DNA of 64,000 bases. Origin: a bacterium 1xD42-67 (GTDB lineage Bacteria; Bacillota; Clostridia; Oscillospirales; Oscillospiraceae). Both the position numbers and the translations under genes were made by a program. Shown here piece after piece: positions 59,208-64,000 of this stretch (the first letter of the stretch is position 1; each line of letters begins with the position of its first letter). Where the stretch lies: the NCBI GenBank assembly GCA_003612335.1, contig RAYO01000016.1, positions 1 through 64,000 on the forward strand. Direction: 5' to 3'. The notes below the pieces were generated by a model. That model was not told the DNA's origin. It ran no database searches and saw only the letters and a list, made by a program, of their open reading frames with translations.

Positions 59208-59534
59208 ATGATATTTCTCATGTTTCTCGTCTACTTTTCGATCCCGACTCTCCTGGTCTTTGCTGTACAATATTTGTTCTGCCAATGCAGATATGCGGCA
59301 GTGAAGCTGATCCCGACCATCGCCGCTTTTGTCTTTCTGGTCTGGGTCCTTTCTTCACGGAGGGGCCCGCCTGAAGGGACGATAGGCTGCCCCACAGGGG
59401 CGGGCATCACCGTATTTTTTGTCGGCGGGATATTCGCAGCTCTCTTTATCGGGGTCGTCGCAGGGTGGCTCGTATATCTCAGCAGGTCCGGCAGCGGGGA
59501 AGGACATAAAAACGAAGGCGAGAGCGAGGGATAG
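59208..59534 (+). CDS. Unknown small membrane protein
   Basis: The 108-residue protein has about three membrane segments (about 2-22, 34-48, 68-92) and a charged C-terminus. GGAGGAAGG precedes its ATG. It lies between recF and remB, five bases before remB, which is not the usual arrangement. Codon use is less GC-biased than in recF. No family recognised. Confidence 0.7.
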   Translation: MIFLMFLVYFSIPTLLVFAVQYLFCQCRYAAVKLIPTIAAFVFLVWVLSSRRGPPEGTIGCPTGAGITVFFVGGIFAALFIGVVAGWLVYLSRSGSGEGHKNEGESEG

Positions 59535-59539
59535 GCCCC

Positions 59540-59803
59540 ATGTATCTGCATTTGAGTCGATCTGCCGTCATCCCCGAACGGGATATTTTAGGCATCTTCG
59601 ACCTGGACAACGCCAGCTGGGCGCACAAGACACGGGAGTTTCTGGAGCGGGCGGAGGCAGAGGGCCGGACCATCTGGCTCACCGAGGATCTGCCCCGGTC
59701 CTTCATCCTGGCGGACAGCCGCTGGGGGGAGCCGGTGGTCTACATCTCCCCCCTCTCCTCCGCCACCCTGGCCCACCGGGCGGAGCGAGACGGGTCGGAA
59801 TAG
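59540..59803 (+). CDS. remB: RemB-type (DUF370) regulatory protein
   Basis: The 87-residue protein matches YaaB/RemB of the DUF370 family: MYLHLSRSAVIPERDILGIF, then TWLTEDLPRSFIL-like motif (TIWLTEDLPRSFILAD) and VYISPLSSATLAHR. Bacillus RemB helps activate biofilm matrix genes. Its position between recF and gyrB is conserved in Firmicutes. Confidence 0.93.
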   Translation: MYLHLSRSAVIPERDILGIFDLDNASWAHKTREFLERAEAEGRTIWLTEDLPRSFILADSRWGEPVVYISPLSSATLAHRAERDGSE

Positions 59804-59805
59804 AT

Positions 59806-59868
59806 CAGCCTCCCTTGCCAAGGGAGGCGTCCCCCTTGCGGGGAAAAGGAGCCTTGTCCTGCGGGGGA
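59806..59868 (+). repeat. Intergenic repeat family 1, short form (copy D)
   Basis: The segment CAGCCTCCCTTGCCAAGGGA followed by GGCGTCCCCCTTGCGGGG and AAAAGGAGCC matches the end blocks of copies B and C but lacks their centre. It fills most of the gap after remB. Confidence 0.7.
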
Positions 59869-59908
59869 CAAGATATGTTATCAGCCTTAAAAACAAGGAG
59901 GTCACGAT

Positions 59909-60313
59909 ATGGGATCCATCGAATATCTGTGGAAGGACCGCAAGCGTCATCTGGGGCTGCCCCTGTCCTTCACCAAATACAGTTTGAGTGAAGACCGGCT
60001 GTTCTGTGAGACCGGCCTGCTCAACATCAAGTCGGATGAAGTGCTGCTCTATCGGGTGCGGGACCTGCAGCTGAACATCAGTCTGGGCCAGCGGATCTTC
60101 GGAGTGGGGACGGTATGCGTCATCTCCTCTGACAAGAGCATCCCCCATCTGGACCTGAAGAACATCAAACGGCCCCGGGAGGTGAAGGAGCTGATCCACC
60201 GGAACGTGGAGACAGCCAAGGACAAGCGGCGGATGCGCACCACCGAGCTGGTGGGAGGCGGCGGGGACGGCTGCCACGACACCGCCGACCTGGAGGATGA
60301 GGAACTGGATTGA
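59909..60313 (+). CDS. PH-domain protein (bPH2/YdbT-like)
   Basis: The 134-residue soluble protein contains a bacterial PH domain (about 15-100): FTKYSLSEDRLFCETGLLNIKSDEV, LLYRVRDLQLNISLGQRIFGVGTV, with the split pattern typical of bPH_2. The C-terminal tail is acidic. AAGGAGGTC is a strong Shine-Dalgarno. Exact role unknown; PH folds often bind ligands or membranes. It precedes gyrB by a repeat-filled gap. Confidence 0.82.
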   Translation: MGSIEYLWKDRKRHLGLPLSFTKYSLSEDRLFCETGLLNIKSDEVLLYRVRDLQLNISLGQRIFGVGTVCVISSDKSIPHLDLKNIKRPREVKELIHRNVETAKDKRRMRTTELVGGGGDGCHDTADLEDEELD

Positions 60314-60315
60314 CG

Positions 60316-60399
60316 CTGCAGGGGCGGCCTTTGGCCGTCCGCCGCCGGATCGAACGGGCGGGAAATAGGATCTCAGGCGGCCAGAGGCCGCCCCTACAG
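60316..60399. repeat. Double-hairpin intergenic repeat, family 2 (copy 2)
   Basis: Two hairpins, GGGGCGGCC-loop-GGCCGTCC and GGCGGCC-loop-GGCCGCC, are enclosed by CAGGGGCGG and CCGCCCCTA ends. Layout agrees with 8811-8876. Confidence 0.75.
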
Positions 60400-60422
60400 A
60401 ATTTCCATCGCGGAGGAAGATT

Positions 60423-62378
60423 ATGTCTGAAGAACTGAATCAGCTGAACGAACTGAACACCACACAGACCGATCACGAGTATGGCGGATCGGAGATCCAG
60501 GTCCTGGAGGGCCTGGAGGCGGTGCGCAAGCGCCCGGGCATGTATATCGGATCCACCTCAGAGTCCGGCCTGCACCACCTGGTCTACGAGATCGTGGACA
60601 ATTCCATCGACGAGGCCCTGGCCGGCCACTGCACCGATATCACCGTGACCATCAACCCAGGGAACACCATCACTGTCACCGACAACGGCCGGGGGATCCC
60701 GGTGGACATCCAGCCCCAGACGGGCCGCCCCGCCCTGGAGGTGGTCTTCACCGTCCTCCACGCCGGCGGAAAATTCGGCGGCGGCGGGTATAAGGTCTCC
60801 GGCGGCCTCCACGGAGTGGGCGCCAGTGTGGTCAACGCCCTGTCTGAGTGGCTGGAGGTCCAGGTCCACAAGAACGGGGAGATCTATGAGATGAAGTTCT
60901 CCCGGGGAAAGATCACCCAGGAGATGAAGGTGGTGGGCAGGACCGACCACACCGGCACTACCGTCACCTTCAAACCAGACCCTGAGATGTTCGACACTCT
61001 GGAGTACAGCTATGACACCCTCCACACCCGGATGCGGGAGGAGGCCTTCCTGAATGCCGGCCTGCGGATCCAGACGGTGGATCTGCGCCCCGGCCAGGAG
61101 CAGGAGGACGATATGTGCTATGAGGGGGGCATCCGGGAGTTCATCACCTTCATCAACCGGAACAAGGACCCTCTCCACAGCGATGTGATCTACATGTCCG
61201 GCGCCCGGGAGGACTCCATGGCTGAGATCGCCATGCAGTACAACGACGGATATCAGGAGACTATGGCCTCCTTCGCCAACAACGTCCACACCGCTGAGGG
61301 AGGGATGCATGAGGAGGGCTTCCGCCGGGCCCTCACCAACGTGCTCAACGCCTACGGCCGGAAGATCAAGATGCTCAAGGAGGACGAGAAGGTCTCCGGT
61401 GACGACTGCCGGGAGGGCCTGTCTGTGGTGATCTCGGTCAAGCTCACCGAGGCCCAGTTCGAGGGCCAGACCAAGACCAAGCTGGGCAACAGCGAGATGC
61501 GCACCTTGGTGAACAACGTCGTCAGCGAGAAGCTGGAGATCTTCCTGGAGGAGAACCCGTCGGTGGGCCGGGCCATCCTGGATAAAGCCCTCATGGCCAA
61601 TCGGGCCAGGGAGGCCGCCCGGAAAGCCCGGGAATCGGTGCGCCGGAAGACCGCCCTGGGGGGCGCGGCCATGCCCGATAAGCTCCGGGACTGCAACGAG
61701 GCCGATCCGGAGCTCACCGAGATCTATATCGTCGAGGGCGACTCCGCCGGCGGCTCTGCCACCCAGGGGCGGGATTCCCGGTTCCAGGCCATCCTCCCCC
61801 TGTGGGGAAAGATGCTCAACGTGGAGAAGGCCCGGGCAGACAAGGTATACGGCAACGACAAGCTCACCCCCGTGATCGCCGCCCTGGGGGCGGGGATCGG
61901 GGACGACTTCGACCTGAGCAAGCTGCGCTACCACAAGGTCATCATCATGGCCGATGCCGACGTGGACGGCGCCCATATCCGTACCCTGCTCCTCACCTTC
62001 TTCTTCCGATTCATGCGGCCCCTGATCGAGAACGGTTACGTCTATTCCGCCGTCCCCCCCCTGTTCAAGCTGACCCGGGGCAAGCAGGTCCGGCTGGCCT
62101 TCTCCGAGGAGGAGCGGGACCGGATGTCCGCCGAGCTGCGGGGGGATAACCCTAACGCCAAGGTGGACATCAGCCGCTTCAAGGGCCTGGGCGAGATGGA
62201 CCCCCACGAGCTGTGGGAGACTACCATGGATCCGGAGCGCCGCACCCTGCGCCGCATCGAGCTGGACGACGCCGTCCGGGCCGACGAGACCTTCACCATC
62301 CTCATGGGCGAGAAGGTGGAGCCCCGGAAGGAGTTCATCGAGCGCAACGCCAAATATGCGGTGAATCTGGATTATTAA
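60423..62378 (+). CDS. gyrB: DNA gyrase subunit B
   Basis: The 651-residue protein has the GHKL ATPase domain ([40 protein letters not shown]), the transducer, and the TOPRIM domain with EGDSAGGSA and [14 protein letters not shown]. It forms gyrase with GyrA. In the quinolone-determining region the residue at the position of Escherichia Lys447 is Trp461 (LPLWGKML), and Thr447 stands where Lys is common (GSATQG). Shine-Dalgarno GGAGGA. Confidence 0.96.
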   Translation: MSEELNQLNELNTTQTDHEYGGSEIQVLEGLEAVRKRPGMYIGSTSESGLHHLVYEIVDNSIDEALAGHCTDITVTINPGNTITVTDNGRGIPVDIQPQTGRPALEVVFTVLHAGGKFGGGGYKVSGGLHGVGASVVNALSEWLEVQVHKNGEIYEMKFSRGKITQEMKVVGRTDHTGTTVTFKPDPEMFDTLEYSYDTLHTRMREEAFLNAGLRIQTVDLRPGQEQEDDMCYEGGIREFITFINRNKDPLHSDVIYMSGAREDSMAEIAMQYNDGYQETMASFANNVHTAEGGMHEEGFRRALTNVLNAYGRKIKMLKEDEKVSGDDCREGLSVVISVKLTEAQFEGQTKTKLGNSEMRTLVNNVVSEKLEIFLEENPSVGRAILDKALMANRAREAARKARESVRRKTALGGAAMPDKLRDCNEADPELTEIYIVEGDSAGGSATQGRDSRFQAILPLWGKMLNVEKARADKVYGNDKLTPVIAALGAGIGDDFDLSKLRYHKVIIMADADVDGAHIRTLLLTFFFRFMRPLIENGYVYSAVPPLFKLTRGKQVRLAFSEEERDRMSAELRGDNPNAKVDISRFKGLGEMDPHELWETTMDPERRTLRRIELDDAVRADETFTILMGEKVEPRKEFIERNAKYAVNLDY

Positions 62379-62394
62379 CAGCTCACCAGGAGAG

Positions 62395-62636
62395 CGCAAA
62401 AAGCCTCCTTTTCCCTGCAAGGGGGACGCGATAGCCGTAAGCGGCAGAGCTGCCAACGGCTGCGCGGTGAAAGGAGGTGCCCCAGTGCGCACACTGGGGC
62501 GGAGGATCGCGTTTTGTGAAGCAAAACATACGAAGTAATACCTGTTTGCAAAACTTTTTTGCTTTGCACATTTCGCCTGCGGCGAAATACAATCCTCAGT
62601 CAGCCTGCGGCTGACAGCTCCTTTCCAAAGGAGCCT
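62395..62636 (+). repeat. Intergenic repeat family 1 (copy C)
   Basis: The element fills the gyrB-gyrA gap. It carries CTTTTCCCTGCAAGGGGGAC, GCCCCAGTG...CACTGGGGC, AAAACATACGAAGTAA, and CCTCAGTCAGCCTGCGGCTG plus ACAGCTCCTTTCC. It matches copy B on the opposite strand and the copy inside mutL. Confidence 0.88.
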
Positions 62637-62671
62637 TTGGAGAATACCTCTAACAAGGAGGAACACAATAA

Positions 62672-64000
62672 ATGAGCAAAAAACCCCAATACGACCCCGA
62701 GGAGATCCGCTATCCGGACCAGAAGATCGTCACCTCTTCTCTGGTCCCGGAGATGGAGAACTCCTATATCGAATATGCCATGTCGGTGATCGTGGGCCGG
62801 GCGCTCCCCGACGTGCGGGACGGCCTGAAGCCCGTCCACCGGCGGATCCTCTATGCCATGTACGAGGACAACCTGACGGCGGATAAGCCCTTCAAGAAGT
62901 CGGCCACCTGCGTGGGCGACGTGCTGGGCCGCTACCATCCCCACGGAGATCAGAGCGTCTACGACGCCCTGGTCCGGCTGGCCCAGGACTTCTCCATGCG
63001 GTATATGCTGGTGGACGGACACGGCAACTTCGGCTCCATCGACGGCGACCCCCCGGCGGCCTACCGTTATACCGAGGCGAGGATGTCCAAGCTCTCCGAC
63101 GAGATGCTCCGAGACATCGAGAAGGACACGGTGGATTGGGAGCCCAACTTCGACGAGACCCGGAAAGAGCCCCGCACCCTGCCCTCCCGCTTCCCCAACC
63201 TGCTGGTGAACGGCTCCAGCGGCATCGCGGTAGGCATGGCCACCAACATCCCTCCCCACAATATGCGGGAGGTGATCGATGCCGCTGTCTGCGTGCTGGA
63301 CGATCCTGAAGCCACCCTGGCCGATCTGATGGAACACATCCACGGCCCCGACTTCCCCACCCGGGCCATCATCATGGGCCGGGCGGGCATCCGGGCGGCC
63401 TACGCCACCGGCCGGGGCCGGGTGACCATCCGGGCCCGCCACGAGTTCGAGGAGTTCGGCAAGGACCGCACCCGAATCGTCATCACCGAGATCCCCTACC
63501 AGGTGAACAAGCGGATGCTGATCAAGAGCATGGCCGACCAGGTGGAGGACAAGCGGCTGGAGGGCATCTCCGACATCCGGGACGAGACCGACCGGAACGG
63601 GATGCGTATCGTCATCGAGCTGAAGCGGGACGCCAATCCTCAGGTGGTGATCAACCGCCTCTTCGCCCAGACCCAGCTCCAGACCACCTTCGCCATCAAC
63701 ATGCTGGCCCTGGTGGAAGTCAACGGCAAGCTCCAGCCCAGGATCATGTCCCTGAGGCACATTCTGGACGAGTATATCGCCTATCAGGAGCAGGTGATCA
63801 TCCGTCGGACCAGATATGACCTGAAAAAAGCCCAGGAGCGCGCCCACCTGCTGGAGGGCCTGCTCATCGCCCAGGACAACATCGACGAGGTCATCCGCAT
63901 CATCCGCAGCAGCTACGACAACGCCAAAGAGCGGCTGATGGAGCGCTTTGGGCTGGACGACGTCCAGGCCCAGGCCATTTGCGACATGCGGCTCATCGCC
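62672..64000 (+). CDS. gyrA: DNA gyrase subunit A (5' part, runs off the window)
   Basis: The first 443 codons are present. The protein starts [19 protein letters not shown], has the winged-helix catalytic region with active Tyr in [12 protein letters not shown] and the quinolone-determining stretch [19 protein letters not shown]. Residue 94 is Gln where Escherichia has Ser83; Asp98 corresponds to Asp87. Strong AAGGAGGA before the ATG. The 3' end lies beyond base 64000. Confidence 0.95.
   Translation, partial: MSKKPQYDPEEIRYPDQKIVTSSLVPEMENSYIEYAMSVIVGRALPDVRDGLKPVHRRILYAMYEDNLTADKPFKKSATCVGDVLGRYHPHGDQSVYDALVRLAQDFSMRYMLVDGHGNFGSIDGDPPAAYRYTEARMSKLSDEMLRDIEKDTVDWEPNFDETRKEPRTLPSRFPNLLVNGSSGIAVGMATNIPPHNMREVIDAAVCVLDDPEATLADLMEHIHGPDFPTRAIIMGRAGIRAAYATGRGRVTIRARHEFEEFGKDRTRIVITEIPYQVNKRMLIKSMADQVEDKRLEGISDIRDETDRNGMRIVIELKRDANPQVVINRLFAQTQLQTTFAINMLALVEVNGKLQPRIMSLRHILDEYIAYQEQVIIRRTRYDLKKAQERAHLLEGLLIAQDNIDEVIRIIRSSYDNAKERLMERFGLDDVQAQAICDMRLIA

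Noticed and set aside
1-64000. CRISPR arrays, transposases, integrases or phage genes
   Set aside because: I saw no regularly spaced repeats of CRISPR type and no recognisable mobile-element proteins; the repeats found are short, palindromic and without genes.

Overview
The window is a GC-rich chromosomal segment around a replication origin. It comes from a spore-forming, low-complexity-envelope member of the Clostridia, most like the Oscillospiraceae (Flavonifractor/Lawsonibacter-type genomes). The evidence is the gerA germination operon, ricT/yaaT, spo0J-soj, noc, sepF/divIVA, the miaB-mutS-mutL-miaA-hfq order, and the dnaA-dnaN-yaaA-recF-remB-gyrB-gyrA order. Species assignment is inference; no rRNA gene lies inside the window.

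Layout. (1) 1-4.0 kb: a strong leftward promoter that looks like a stable-RNA promoter, then the leftward gerAA-gerAC-gerAB operon. (2) 4.1-13.5 kb: miaB, mutS, mutL, miaA and hfq, interrupted by a membrane gene, an unknown gene and a divergent XRE/DUF6809-like pair. (3) 13.6-21 kb: an envelope and division cluster (HlyD-like, yggS, sepF, a lipoprotein, divIVA) and mfd. (4) 21-24.8 kb: an accessory stretch with an AT-rich orphan, a PrsA-like foldase, an XRE-membrane regulator with an early stop codon, and small secreted and membrane proteins. (5) 24.8-30.9 kb: a leftward purine nucleoside uptake and salvage operon (xpt, BMP lipoprotein, ABC ATPase, two permeases). (6) 31-45 kb: noc, soj/parA, parB, a coiled-coil protein, serS, a second XRE pair, mscL, rsmG, a MinD-like ATPase, an MGS-fold protein, hisS, aspS and nagZ. 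(7) 45.2-47.9 kb: a third XRE pair and two transporters. (8) 47.9-54.9 kb: the leftward origin-side block ricT, holB, Orn/Lys/Arg decarboxylase, jag, yidC, yidD, rnpA, rpmH. (9) 55-64 kb: dnaA, a DnaA-box cluster (probable oriC), dnaN, yaaA, recF, remB, gyrB and the 5' part of gyrA.

How the genes work together. The segment carries most origin-proximal machinery: initiation (dnaA, dnaN, oriC), segregation (parA, parB, three parS sites), division control (noc, sepF, divIVA, a MinD-like protein), membrane insertion (yidC/yidD/jag), RNA processing (rnpA, ricT, rsmG, miaA, miaB) and repair (mutS, mutL, recF, mfd).

Most notable: the window has three separate copies of a compact module in which an XRE regulator (72-81 aa) is divergent from a small, probably helical protein (85-94 aa). 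In each copy the small gene has a good sigma-A promoter with a palindrome in or touching it, which predicts a self-contained repressed switch. Other oddities are a palindromic intergenic repeat family translated in frame inside the MutL linker, a nine-unit hexamer tract before mutS, an MGS-family protein lacking its catalytic aspartates, and unusual residues in the quinolone pocket of GyrA and GyrB.
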